Source of the DNA: an uncultured Rhodopila sp.
GTDB taxonomy: Bacteria > Pseudomonadota > Alphaproteobacteria > Acetobacterales > Acetobacteraceae
Direction: 5' to 3'
DNA length: 64,000 bases
Assembly (NCBI RefSeq): GCF_903915725.1
Contig: NZ_CAIWTY010000012.1
Location: forward strand, 1 to 64,000
A program made the position numbers and the translations under genes. Positions 53,980-62,809 of the stretch are shown one piece after another. The notes below the pieces were generated by a model. That model searched no databases and was not told the origin of the DNA. It saw only the letters and a list, made by a program, of their open reading frames with translations. Position 1 is the first letter of the stretch; each line of letters opens with the position of its first letter.

Positions 53980-56900
53980 ATGATCGGATTTCCGTACCGC
54001 AATGCACACGGGAACACCATCCCGAGCGGCTCCGTCACAGCGCTTCCGGTTTCGCCGCCGGAGTCGCGGCCGGACAACGGCCCGCGGCAGCCACGCCGCA
54101 CCGCCCTGTCGTTACGGGCGCGGCTGCTGCTGCTTGTCGTCGCCAGTGTCGTCCCGCTGGTCTGCATGGGGATCGTCCGGGAGTATTTGGAATATCGGGT
54201 CGAGCGGCAGCAGGTTTACGAACGGCTGCGAACCATGGCCCGCGGCATGGCCGTGGCGGTGGAGCGCGAACTGCAGTTGCGGGTATCCGCGCTGGAAGCC
54301 CTGGCGACCTCACCGGCCCTGCAAGCCGATGACCTGACACAGTTCGACAGGCAGGCGCAGGCATTTCTGGCACGGCAACCGCCGGGCGCGGTGCTCGGAC
54401 TGTCCGCCGCGGATGCGTTCCGGCTACGCATGTATGGTCTGCCGCCGGACGCGCGCCCGCCGCTGTCGCACCGTGATCCCACCGCCGCGGGCACCGAGGT
54501 ATTCACAACCGGCCGTCCCCTCGTCACCAACCTGCATGTCGGACACGCGACCGGGTTGGCCGGCTTCAGCGTCGATGTTCCGGTGTTCCGCGACGGCAAG
54601 GTCGCCTACGACCTGTTCCTGCGCCTGCTGCCGCGGGACATGGCGGACCTGATCGCCAGGCAGCATTTGCCGCCGCAGACCATCATGACCATCGTTGACC
54701 AGGCCGGCGCCGTCATCGCCCGGGTTCCCAACCCGGATCGCTTTGTCGGAACCCACATTGTTCCCGATCTGTGGGCTGCGGTCCAAGGCCATCCGGAGGG
54801 TATCGCGACCGTCCCGACCCTGGAAGGCGCGCCGGCTGTCGCCTCCTATACCCATGTCGACCCGTTCGGCTGGTCCGTCATTGTCGGCGCGCCGGAGGAA
54901 GTGCTGCTGGCGCCTGCACGGGCGGCCATCGCGCAAGTCGCCGTGGCCGGGCTGCTGGTGCTGGCTGCCGGCCTGGCGTTGGCAAGTTTCGCCGCGCGCC
55001 ATGTCACCCGGCCGATAGAACGCCTCCGCCGCCTGGCCGCCGGCGGAGACCCGGCCGATCGGCGGGTGGCGGAGCCGACCGGGCTTCCCGAGACGGACAT
55101 GGTGGCCGACGCGCTCATGGCCGCCTCGGCCCATCGGCGCGAGGCCGCGCGGGCTTTGGCGGAAAGCGAGCAGCGTTTCCGCGCGGTGTTCGAGCGTTCC
55201 TCGAGCGGGGCGATCCTGCTCGACCCGGACACCACGCGCATCATCGATTGCAACAAGGCCGCCGCCGGCTTCGTCGGCTGCACGGCGGAGGAATTCCGCC
55301 AGTGCAAAATCACCGACTTCCGCCTCGGAACCAGCGTGGAGCGGATCTTCGAGATTTGCCGCTCGGTCGTCGCCGGCCAGACCCTGCGCTATGAAGCCCG
55401 GGTGAAGGGGCGGCAAGGCCCGCGCGATCTGCTGGTGTCGGTGGGACCCCTGGTGGTTGGCGGGCGGACCCTGGTGCTGCTCAACCAGATCGATGTAACC
55501 GATCTGCGCAGGGCCGAAGCGGGACTGCGAATCAATGAAGAACGCCTGGAACTCGCGCGGCAAGGCGCCAATCTCGGCATCTGGGACTGGGATGTCGTCG
55601 CGGGAACGCTGAGCTGGAGCGACCACAACTGGTTCCTGCACGGCCTGGAGCCGCGGCCGGATGGCCCCGCCTCGGACGAATGGCGGCGGACGCTCGACCC
55701 CGCCGATATGCCGCGGGTGGTCGATGAACTGTATTCCGCGGTGAAGACACCGGGGGTCCGGTTCGCCTCGGAATATAACGTCATCCTGCCGGACGGCTCG
55801 TTCCGGCGCCTGCTGAGCCGCGGCCAGATCATCCGCGGCCCGGATGGACGCGCCGTCCGCGTCGTCGGCATCAACATGGACGTCACCGCCCGGCACGAGG
55901 CCGAAAAGGCGCGCGATCGCCTGATCCACATGCTGGAGACCGAGCGAAGCCGGCTCGCCGAAATCATCGAGGCCCTCCCCATCGGCGTCGGCATTGTCGA
56001 TCGCTCCGGCTGGCTGACGCTGGGCAATCCGATCATGCAGGCGCTGACCGGTCCGGTGATCCCGTCGATGGACAACGGGCGGGCGGATCAATGGATCGCC
56101 CATCACCCCGACGGCAGCCGCGTGGCGGCCGAGGACTTCCCGATCGAGCGGGCCTTGCGCGGTGAGACGGTGCTGCCGGGAGACGAATTTCTCCACCGCG
56201 CCGCCGACGGGACCGAAACCTGGATCACCGTCGGCAGCCTGCCGCTGCGGCGGGAGAACGGCGATGTGCAGGAGGTTCTCGCGATCCTGCAGGACGTCGA
56301 TGCCGAGAAGCGCCTCAAGGACGTCCAGCAGCAGACCAATGTCCGGCTGGAGCAGCGCGTGCGGGAGGAGATGGCGGCGCGCGAAGCGGCCCAGCAGCGC
56401 GCGGCGCATGCCGAGCGTTTGCAGGCGCTGGGACAGATCGCGGGCGGCATCGCGCATGATTTCAACAATGTGCTGCAGGCGGTGGCCGGCGGCGCGGCGC
56501 TGATCGAGCGGCGCCCGAGCGACATCGACCGGGTGCTGCGCAACGCCCGCATGGTGGCGGATGCGGCGCGGCGTGGCGCGGCGATCACCAGCCGCCTGCT
56601 GGCCTTCGCCCGGCGCGGCGACCTGCGCGCGGAGAGCCTGGATGCCGGCGAGTTGTTGCGCGATATGGGCGAGGTGCTGACGCACACGCTCGGCGGATCG
56701 GTTGTCTGCAAGGTCAACGTCGCTCCTGACCTTCCGCCGCTGTTCGCCGACAGGGGGCAGTTGGAGACGGTCCTGGTCAATCTGGCGACGAATGCCCGGG
56801 ACGCGATGCCGTCCGGCGGCACGCTGACCCTGTCGGCCGATGCCGAGGAGGTGACCGCCGCGATGCCGAATCTGAACGGCTTGCCGCCCGGCCGCTATGT

Positions 56901-57558
56901 GCGGATCGTCGTCGCGGACACCGGCAGCGGGATGGATCGCACGGTCCTGGCGCGCGTCACCGAGCCGTTCTTCACGACCAAGGAGACCGGACGCGGCACC
57001 GGCCTGGGCCTGGCGATGGCGAAGGGCTTCGTCGAGCAGAGCGGTGGCGGGTTGTCGATCGACAGCACTGTCGGCCAGGGAACCAGCATCACGTTCTGGC
57101 TGCCTCAGGCCAAGGCTCCGCCGGAACCGGGGTCCGCGGCCCCGGGTGCCGATGACCTTGAGAGCGGAGGCGCCCGCGTGCTGCTGGTCGATGACGATGC
57201 GCTGGTCTGCGATGTGCTGGCCGCGTCGCTGGAGGATGCAGGCTATACCGTGCAAAGGGCGAATAGCGGGCCCGCTGCGTTGGCCGCGCTGGCGGCCGGC
57301 GACCGGGTAGACATCATCGTGTCGGACCTGACGATGCCGGGCATGGACGGGTTGGCCCTGATCCGCATGGCGCAGCAGCAGCGTCCGGGGCTGCCGGCGG
57401 TGTTGCTGACCGGGTATGCCGGCGACGGCGCGGCGCTGGCCGTCGGCGGCGCGTTGAGCGGCTCGTTCTCGCTGCTGCGCAAACCGGTTTCGGGCTTGCA
57501 GCTTGCGGACCGGATCAATGCGCTACTGGCGTCGGGGAACGTCGCCGCGGGGGCATGA
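53980..57558 (+). CDS. Hybrid sensor histidine kinase with Cache, HAMP, three PAS and receiver domains
   Basis: The protein (1192 residues from the ATG at 53980, preceded by GGAGG) has TM1 (about 42-62), a periplasmic Cache-type sensor, TM2 (about 316-340), HAMP, and PAS domains near 395, 520 and 657. A HisKA-type H-box follows with His826 in AGGIAHDFNNVL, then an ATPase domain (DTGSGMD, FFTTKETGRGTGLGLAM) and a C-terminal receiver with Asp1116 in IIVSDLTMPGMDG. The GGIAHDFNN type of H-box is common in orphan hybrid kinases. No output regulator is adjacent. An upstream ATG at 53812 would add 56 residues with no recognisable domain. Confidence 0.9.
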   Translation: MIGFPYRNAHGNTIPSGSVTALPVSPPESRPDNGPRQPRRTALSLRARLLLLVVASVVPLVCMGIVREYLEYRVERQQVYERLRTMARGMAVAVERELQLRVSALEALATSPALQADDLTQFDRQAQAFLARQPPGAVLGLSAADAFRLRMYGLPPDARPPLSHRDPTAAGTEVFTTGRPLVTNLHVGHATGLAGFSVDVPVFRDGKVAYDLFLRLLPRDMADLIARQHLPPQTIMTIVDQAGAVIARVPNPDRFVGTHIVPDLWAAVQGHPEGIATVPTLEGAPAVASYTHVDPFGWSVIVGAPEEVLLAPARAAIAQVAVAGLLVLAAGLALASFAARHVTRPIERLRRLAAGGDPADRRVAEPTGLPETDMVADALMAASAHRREAARALAESEQRFRAVFERSSSGAILLDPDTTRIIDCNKAAAGFVGCTAEEFRQCKITDFRLGTSVERIFEICRSVVAGQTLRYEARVKGRQGPRDLLVSVGPLVVGGRTLVLLNQIDVTDLRRAEAGLRINEERLELARQGANLGIWDWDVVAGTLSWSDHNWFLHGLEPRPDGPASDEWRRTLDPADMPRVVDELYSAVKTPGVRFASEYNVILPDGSFRRLLSRGQIIRGPDGRAVRVVGINMDVTARHEAEKARDRLIHMLETERSRLAEIIEALPIGVGIVDRSGWLTLGNPIMQALTGPVIPSMDNGRADQWIAHHPDGSRVAAEDFPIERALRGETVLPGDEFLHRAADGTETWITVGSLPLRRENGDVQEVLAILQDVDAEKRLKDVQQQTNVRLEQRVREEMAAREAAQQRAAHAERLQALGQIAGGIAHDFNNVLQAVAGGAALIERRPSDIDRVLRNARMVADAARRGAAITSRLLAFARRGDLRAESLDAGELLRDMGEVLTHTLGGSVVCKVNVAPDLPPLFADRGQLETVLVNLATNARDAMPSGGTLTLSADAEEVTAAMPNLNGLPPGRYVRIVVADTGSGMDRTVLARVTEPFFTTKETGRGTGLGLAMAKGFVEQSGGGLSIDSTVGQGTSITFWLPQAKAPPEPGSAAPGADDLESGGARVLLVDDDALVCDVLAASLEDAGYTVQRANSGPAALAALAAGDRVDIIVSDLTMPGMDGLALIRMAQQQRPGLPAVLLTGYAGDGAALAVGGALSGSFSLLRKPVSGLQLADRINALLASGNVAAGA

Positions 57559-57562
57559 AAGC

Positions 57563-58162
57563 CTAACCTGCCGCCCGCCTTGCGTCCCGCCTCGCGTCGA
57601 GTTCGGCCGCCCGGCGCTGCTCGCGGTTCATGAAGGCACCGGGATCGCCCGCAGCTTGCTGTTGCGCCGCCGTCTGCGCCCGCTGCTGAGCCATCCTCTC
57701 ATGCACCGCCCGCAGGATGGCCGCCTGGTCGCGGCCAGCGTTCGCCTCCGGCGCCTTCGCCGCCCCGGGGTGCGGCGCGGCCTGCGGCCGGCCCCCAGCA
57801 TACATCCTGTCCAGAGTCCGTGTCGCACGGTGCCCGGCGGCACTCAGCGATACCGCCTTGGTCCGCAGCGCCTCGCGCTGCACGTCCGGCATCGTCCGGT
57901 TGGTCTGGGCCCGGCGCAGGTTGTCCAACGCCGAGTGCGAAAAAGCGATGGTCTCGGTGATGAGCTGAAGCTCCACCGCCGAGCGGGGGGCATAGGATCT
58001 CAGCAGTTCGAGCACGGCACTGCGCGCCCTGGCCGGATCGCCCTCCGCGCCGTCCATGAAGAACGGGACCAGGTTGATCAGGGCCTGGTCGAACAGATCC
58101 AGTTGCGCGGTATCCGTCCGGGGTGGGCGTGGCTGGGATTGGGCGGCGTCGGGTTCGGGCAT
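57563..58162 (-). CDS. Conserved unknown protein, helical, Gln/Ala-rich C-terminus
   Basis: The 199-residue protein is not one I recognise. Residues 25-110 are helical with LDLFDQALINLVPFFMDGAE, then SAVLELLRSYAPRSAVELQL and ETIAFSHSALDNLRRAQTNR. A low-complexity basic segment follows (RAVHERMAQQRAQTAAQQQA and FMNREQRRAAELDARRDARR) that may bind nucleic acid. A GTG at 58204 would extend it; the ATG at 58162 is preferred. Its stop is 4 bases from the histidine kinase stop, in convergent orientation. Confidence 0.6.
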   Translation of the reverse strand: MPEPDAAQSQPRPPRTDTAQLDLFDQALINLVPFFMDGAEGDPARARSAVLELLRSYAPRSAVELQLITETIAFSHSALDNLRRAQTNRTMPDVQREALRTKAVSLSAAGHRATRTLDRMYAGGRPQAAPHPGAAKAPEANAGRDQAAILRAVHERMAQQRAQTAAQQQAAGDPGAFMNREQRRAAELDARRDARRAAG

Positions 58163-58358
58163 GACAGGGTCCGGGGATTGAGTAAACGTTCTTGATATGT
58201 TCACTATATGATGAACCCCGTTGCGAAATCAAGCCCAAATGCCGCGGCGGCGGCGCAATCGCGGCGAACCGCCGGATCTGGCACGCGGCTTGCTGCTTTG
58301 ACCGTTGCCTCCGGCCCGAATCGGCCCGCGATATCATCCCCTGACAGGACCAGTCGCC

Positions 58359-59702
58359 ATGCACGCTACCGCAGCATCGCCGAAACCGCCGTCTCCGCTG
58401 TATAAATCGCTGTTCGTGCAGGTCGTGGCAGGGCTGGTGCTCGGCATCGCGCTCGGCGTGGCGGTGCCGGGCTTCGCCACCGGGCTGAAATTCTTCAGCG
58501 ATGCCTTCCTCAAGCTGATCTCGATGATCGTCGCGCCGATTGTGTTCTGCGTCGTCGTGCACGGCATCGCCGGGGCTGGGGACCTGAAGAAAGTCGGCCG
58601 GGTCGGTGGCAAGGCATTGATCTACTTCGAGGTTATGACCACCGTCGCGCTGATCGTCGGCCTGCTGCTGGCGTTCCTGGTGGCGCCCGGCAAAGGCATG
58701 AACATCAACGTCGCCAGCCTCGACAGCCACGCGCTTAGCACATACGCCGACAACGCCCACAAGCTGTCGGGCGGCGGCATCGGCAGCTTCATCCTGAACA
58801 TCATCCCGACGACCTCGTTCGACGCGCTGTCGCGCAACGACGTGCTGCAGGTGCTGTTCTTCGCCATCGTGTTCGGCGTCAGCCTCGCTTTGGTGGGGGA
58901 GCGCGGCAAGCCGGTGTCGGAGATGATCGAGTCCGTCTCGGTCGTGCTGTTCCGCGCGATGGGATTGATCGTTCGGCTGGCACCGTTGGGCGTGCTGGGG
59001 GCGGTTGCCTATACTGTAGGCCAATATGGCGTCGGCTCGCTGCAGCAACTGATCTCCCTGGTCGCGCTGTTCTGGGTGTCCGTGGCGATTTTCGTCGTCG
59101 TCGTGCTCGGCACGGTGATGCGGGTCTTCACCGGACTGAACATCCTGCGCTTCCTGGCCTATTTCCGGGAGGAGCTGACGATCGTGCTGGCCACCGCCTC
59201 GTCCGATGCGGTGCTGCCGCAGATCATGCGCAAGCTGGAGCGGATGGGTGTCAAGGACTCGGTCGTCGGGCTGGTGGTGCCGACGGGGTATTCGTTCAAC
59301 CTCGATGCGTTCTCGATCTACCTGACCCTGGCGACGGTGTTCATCGCCCAGGCGACCAATACGCCGCTGTCGTTCGGCGACCTGCTGCTGGTGCTAGGGA
59401 TTTCGCTGGTGACATCGAAGGGCGCGCACGGCGTGCCCGGGTCTGCCATCGTCATCCTGGCGGCAACCCTGAACGCGGTGCCGGCGATCCCGGCCATCGG
59501 CCTGGTGCTGGTGCTCTCGGTCGACTGGTTCATCGGCATGGCGCGCGCTTTGGGCAACCTGATCGGCAACTGCGTCGCCACGGTGGTGATTGGCGCATGG
59601 GAGGGCGATCTGGACGTGGCGTTGGCGCAGAAGGTTTTGCGCGGCGACGTCGCGGTGGACCTGACCGAAGATATCGCGGCGGAGCCGCTTCCGGCGGAGT
59701 GA
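58359..59702 (+). CDS. DctA-family dicarboxylate/cation symporter
   Basis: The 447-residue protein is a DAACS-family carrier. It has KSLFVQVVAGLVLGIALGVA, FLKLISMIVAPIVFCVVVHG, then ATASSDAVLPQIMRKLERMG (the Ser-rich hairpin loop region) and VVGLVVPTGYSFNLDAFSIY, a signature of the substrate and sodium/proton site. It imports C4-dicarboxylates or acidic amino acids with cations. The start at 58359 gives the usual N-terminus. It is a single gene; no DctB/DctD pair adjoins, and the hybrid kinase upstream is not obviously linked. Confidence 0.92.
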   Translation: MHATAASPKPPSPLYKSLFVQVVAGLVLGIALGVAVPGFATGLKFFSDAFLKLISMIVAPIVFCVVVHGIAGAGDLKKVGRVGGKALIYFEVMTTVALIVGLLLAFLVAPGKGMNINVASLDSHALSTYADNAHKLSGGGIGSFILNIIPTTSFDALSRNDVLQVLFFAIVFGVSLALVGERGKPVSEMIESVSVVLFRAMGLIVRLAPLGVLGAVAYTVGQYGVGSLQQLISLVALFWVSVAIFVVVVLGTVMRVFTGLNILRFLAYFREELTIVLATASSDAVLPQIMRKLERMGVKDSVVGLVVPTGYSFNLDAFSIYLTLATVFIAQATNTPLSFGDLLLVLGISLVTSKGAHGVPGSAIVILAATLNAVPAIPAIGLVLVLSVDWFIGMARALGNLIGNCVATVVIGAWEGDLDVALAQKVLRGDVAVDLTEDIAAEPLPAE

Positions 59703-59799
59703 TCCAGCGTCACGATGATGCGAAGCAGCCCGGCGGCTGGTGTGTCGCTCTGATTGATGGCTAAGTCTCCCCGCTCATCGGTGAGCAGGAGTATTCAGC

Positions 59800-60249
59800 A
59801 TGCGCCTTACGACATCCCTGGTGGGCTTTGCCGCCCTGGCCGCGGTCGCGATGCAGGTTTCGCCTGCCGGGGCGCAGCTTATGGATCAGTTGAAGGGCGC
59901 GGTCGGATCGGGACAAAGCGGCGGCGCCGGCGGGGCGATGGGCGGACTGACCGGAGGGCTGCCCTCGGTCACCCAGGCCAGCCCGAGCAACACGGCCGGG
60001 GTGCTGCAGTACTGCGTGCGCAACAAGCTGGTTAGCGGCAGCGCGGCTTCCTCGGTTAAGGATTCGATGGTCAGCAAGGTCACCGGGTCCGGACAGGGCG
60101 TCAACGACAGCGGCTTCAAGGCCGGCAACAACGGCTTGCTGCAAACCGGAAATGGCCAGAGCTTCAGCCTGAGCGGCAGCGGCGTGAAGGAGCAGGTTAC
60201 CCAGAAGGTGTGCGGCATGGTGCTCGACCATGCGAAGTCATTGTTGTGA
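59800..60249 (+). CDS. DUF2501 exported protein
   Basis: The 149-residue protein has a signal peptide (MRLTTSLVGFAALAAVAMQV, cleaved after PAGA). The DUF2501 core follows: SPSNTAGVLQYCVRNKLVSG then VKDSMVSKVTGSG, and a C-terminal KEQVTQKVCGMVLDHAKSLL. Two Cys residues probably form a disulfide. A Gly-rich linker separates the parts. DUF2501 proteins (YjjA-like) are small periplasmic proteins of unknown role. The frame is open to 59754, but 59800 is the clear start. Confidence 0.85.
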   Translation: MRLTTSLVGFAALAAVAMQVSPAGAQLMDQLKGAVGSGQSGGAGGAMGGLTGGLPSVTQASPSNTAGVLQYCVRNKLVSGSAASSVKDSMVSKVTGSGQGVNDSGFKAGNNGLLQTGNGQSFSLSGSGVKEQVTQKVCGMVLDHAKSLL

Positions 60250-60615
60250 GCGCCTGAAGCGCCCGGGGTTTTCGAGCAGGCGATGTCGGTTTCAGCCGGC
60301 GGTCATCGATCTGAATGGTCGAATGGCTCGGGGGGTACCACCCCTCCCGCTGGCCGATGCGCTTAATCTCTGTAATCTGTGTTGCATCTTGTTTTCTGCT
60401 GCTGCGAAAACCGATAGAGGCGGTCCACCCGGCCTTCGCCGCACCGGCGGAGACTGTGTTAGAAAAGCGACGGTCCGAAGCCCGGCTTCCCACCCGGAAT
60501 GGCGCGGCAACGCGCTCCGTCCGGAAGCAGACCGCGGTGCCGCTTCCGTTTGGCCGAATCGCCCGCATCATGGGAACACTGTCCGTCTGTTCAAACCGGC
60601 CGCGCGGAGTTCCCG
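60250..60615. other. Intergenic region, no gene seen
   Basis: About 365 bases with short frames in all directions and no ribosome sites. It may carry the promoter of the following gene. GGAG at 60606-60609 is the probable ribosome site for the TTG start at 60616. No dispersed hairpin of the ATGG/CCAT type lies here. Confidence 0.4.
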
Positions 60616-61734
60616 TTGAGCGAATACCAATACTATGAATTCCAGGCTGCCGATCGGCCGCTAACCCCGGCCGATCGGCAGGCGCTGCGGTCGTTGTCGA
60701 GCCGCGCCACGATTACCGCAACCAGTTTCACCAACGAGTACAACTTCGGAGACTTCCGCGGCGACCCGGTGAAGCTGATGCAGACATGGTTCGATCTGCA
60801 CGCTTACGTGGCGAACTGGGGTTCCCGGCGGCTGATGATCCGTCTCCCGGCGCGCCTGCTGGATCGTCCGTTCGTGGATCACATCGGCGATGCGGCGGAC
60901 TGCCTGACTGTCATTGAGGCGGGCGACAACTTCATCCTCGACATCCGTCGCAACGATGAAGAAGGCGGTGAATCGGTGGAGGACGGCCCGGGCTGGCTCG
61001 CCTCGCTGGCGCCGCTGCGAGCCGATCTTCTGGGCGGCGATTCAAGGGTGCTGTATTTGCTCTGGCTGATGGCGGTCGAGGCGGAGGGGATCGAGCCGGA
61101 CGAGCCCGAACCGCTGCCGGGCATCGGTCCGATGACGGATGCGCTTGAGGCGTTCGTCAATTTCTTCGGTATCGACCCCGACCTGGCCGCCGCCGCCGCC
61201 GAGCGGGTGTCGATGGAGCAGATTGCCCCTGGCGCCGCGCAGGCTGTGATCGCGGCGATGGACGGACCCGGGAAGAACGCGCTTCTGCTGCGGTTGTTCG
61301 AAAGCGACCCGCTGGCGGCAGCCGATTTACGGGCGGCGGTCCGGCAGGGTCAGCCCGGGGCCCCGCAAGCCGCCCGCCGCACCGCCGCAGAGCTTCTCGC
61401 CCGGGCCGAGGTGCAGCGCGAAGAACGCGAGGCAGCCGAGGCGCGAAAGTCAGCGGAACAGCGCCGCCTGGCGGACGAGAGGGCCCGGAAAGAAGAGCGG
61501 GCACGCCGGGATGCGCTGATCCGTCGCGGTGAGGCCGTCTGGCGGGAGATCGAGGCGGACATCGAGACCTCCAGCGCGAAAGGCTATACAGCCGCCGCGT
61601 CGCTGTTGTCCGAGATGCGGGAAATTGCCGAAGAACGCGGCCAGACGGTTGATTTCGCTCGCAGGCTTGTGGCTATCCGCGAACGGCATGAGCGCAAGAA
61701 GCAGTTTCTCATTCGCATCCGAGGTCTGGAGTAG
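60616..61734 (+). CDS. Conserved protein of unknown function with C-terminal coiled coil
   Basis: The 372-residue protein probably starts at a TTG, giving MSEYQYYEFQAADRPLTPAD, the N-terminus I recall for this widespread uncharacterised family. The N-terminal domain has SSRATITATSFTNEYNFGDF and VANWGSRRLMIRLPARLL. A long charged helical region (residues 255-320, AELLARAEVQREEREAAEAR) is predicted to be a coiled coil. No enzymatic motif is visible. It stands alone. The TTG start is set by GGAG 6 bases upstream; an ATG in the same frame exists only at 60499. Confidence 0.7.
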   Translation: MSEYQYYEFQAADRPLTPADRQALRSLSSRATITATSFTNEYNFGDFRGDPVKLMQTWFDLHAYVANWGSRRLMIRLPARLLDRPFVDHIGDAADCLTVIEAGDNFILDIRRNDEEGGESVEDGPGWLASLAPLRADLLGGDSRVLYLLWLMAVEAEGIEPDEPEPLPGIGPMTDALEAFVNFFGIDPDLAAAAAERVSMEQIAPGAAQAVIAAMDGPGKNALLLRLFESDPLAAADLRAAVRQGQPGAPQAARRTAAELLARAEVQREEREAAEARKSAEQRRLADERARKEERARRDALIRRGEAVWREIEADIETSSAKGYTAAASLLSEMREIAEERGQTVDFARRLVAIRERHERKKQFLIRIRGLE

Positions 61735-61852
61735 CACCGGCCTGCTGATAATAGCAGTCCGCCGTTATAGCGACTCTCCGGCCGCGCGGCCTAGTCATGC
61801 GACGAAGGTCGGCATCCACGCCGTGTGCCGGGTCATGCATCGTAAGGCGTGG

Positions 61853-61874
61853 ATGGTGCGCCTTCGCGCACCAT
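61853..61874. repeat. Dispersed hairpin element, copy 6
   Basis: ATGGTGCGC, loop CTTC, GCGCACCAT form a perfect 9-bp stem with the same geometry and flanks (AAGGCGTGG / GACG) as the copy at 4104-4125. The sixth pair is changed in both arms (C-G to G-C), so the pairing is kept. It lies between two convergent genes. Confidence 0.7.
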
Positions 61875-61926
61875 GACGACGGGACACCAACCGCCCCGCC
61901 ATGACGGGAGGAGCATCGGCGCTCCC

Positions 61927-62436
61927 TCACCCGTCGGCGCGCGGCACCCAGGGAATCCGGCCGATATCGATCCCCTCCTCGGCCAGGCTTTCCGCCTCTT
62001 CCTCGGTGGCTTCGCCGTAGATGCTGCGACGCTCCGTCTCACCGTGATGAATCTTCCGCGCCTCATCCGCGAAGTCCGGGCCGACATAGTCGCAGTTCTT
62101 CTCCTCCTCGGCGCGGATGCGCTGGAGCACCGCCACGACCTGAGCCGGGATGCGGCCTGCGGCCAGCTTCACCTCGGCGGGCACCTCAACCGGCGCCACC
62201 GCCGATGGCGATGCCGATGGTGATGCCGCCGCCGGGGACTGCGGCGCTTCGATCGGCATCGGCGGGGCAGCGCGCCTGGACACCGCAGGCGCCATCAGCG
62301 CGCGCTCCACCTCGGTGCCGCCGCATTCCGGGCACTCGATCAGGCCGAGCTTCGCTTGCTGTTCGAACGTGGCGCTGTCCTTGAACCAGCCGTCAAAACC
62401 GTGCTCCCGGGTGCACCGCAACTGGTAGTGGATCAT
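61927..62436 (-). CDS. DUF1178 protein
   Basis: The 169-residue protein has the DUF1178 start MIHYQLRCTREHGFDGWFKD and a zinc-ribbon-like pair: C in YQLRC and CPECGG at residues 35-40. The C-terminal half is conserved around VAVLQRIRAEEEKNCDYVGP and ends GIDIGRIPWVPRADG. Function is unknown; in alphaproteobacteria it commonly lies after grxC, as here (79 bases apart). An Ala/Pro-rich linker separates the halves. Confidence 0.88.
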   Translation of the reverse strand: MIHYQLRCTREHGFDGWFKDSATFEQQAKLGLIECPECGGTEVERALMAPAVSRRAAPPMPIEAPQSPAAASPSASPSAVAPVEVPAEVKLAAGRIPAQVVAVLQRIRAEEEKNCDYVGPDFADEARKIHHGETERRSIYGEATEEEAESLAEEGIDIGRIPWVPRADG

Positions 62437-62515
62437 GCCTCGTCCTGACGGGAGCCATTATAGTTACAGACCATGCTGCAATCTTGCACCGCCCCCAGCG
62501 GCGCGCCAATGAATT

Positions 62516-62776
62516 TCACCCGGGGGCAAGCAGGGCATCCAGCTCTCCCGCGCGGTCCAGCGCTATCAGGTCGTCGCAGCCGCCGATATGCCGGCCGTCG
62601 ATGAAGATCTGCGGCGCGCTGGTCCGGCCCCCCGACCGCTGCCGCGCCTCCGCCCGCTCGCGTGATCCGCCGGGGGCATCGATCTCCCGGAATGCGACGC
62701 CTTTACTGGTCAGCAATTCCACCGCGCGCTCGCAGTACGGGCACCAGGGCTGCGTGTAAATCTCGATATTCGCCAT
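62516..62776 (-). CDS. grxC: Glutaredoxin 3 (GrxC)
   Basis: The 86-residue protein has the dithiol active site CPYC in TQPWCPYCERAVELLTSKGV, the cis-Pro in TSAPQIFIDGRHIGG, and CDDLIAL in the C-terminal helix. It reduces protein disulfides using glutathione. The frame is open to 62797, but MANIEIYTQPWC is the normal start. It lies between cca and the DUF1178 gene, all leftward, suggesting one unit; spacing to cca is 33 bases. Confidence 0.95.
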   Translation of the reverse strand: MANIEIYTQPWCPYCERAVELLTSKGVAFREIDAPGGSRERAEARQRSGGRTSAPQIFIDGRHIGGCDDLIALDRAGELDALLAPG

Positions 62777-62809
62777 GGATTTCACCTCTTTACCCACATG
62801 TTGGGCAGT

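Noticed and set aside
54424-57255. 943-residue minus-strand frame opposite the hybrid kinase
   Set aside because: Shadow frame; the plus-strand kinase has every expected motif.
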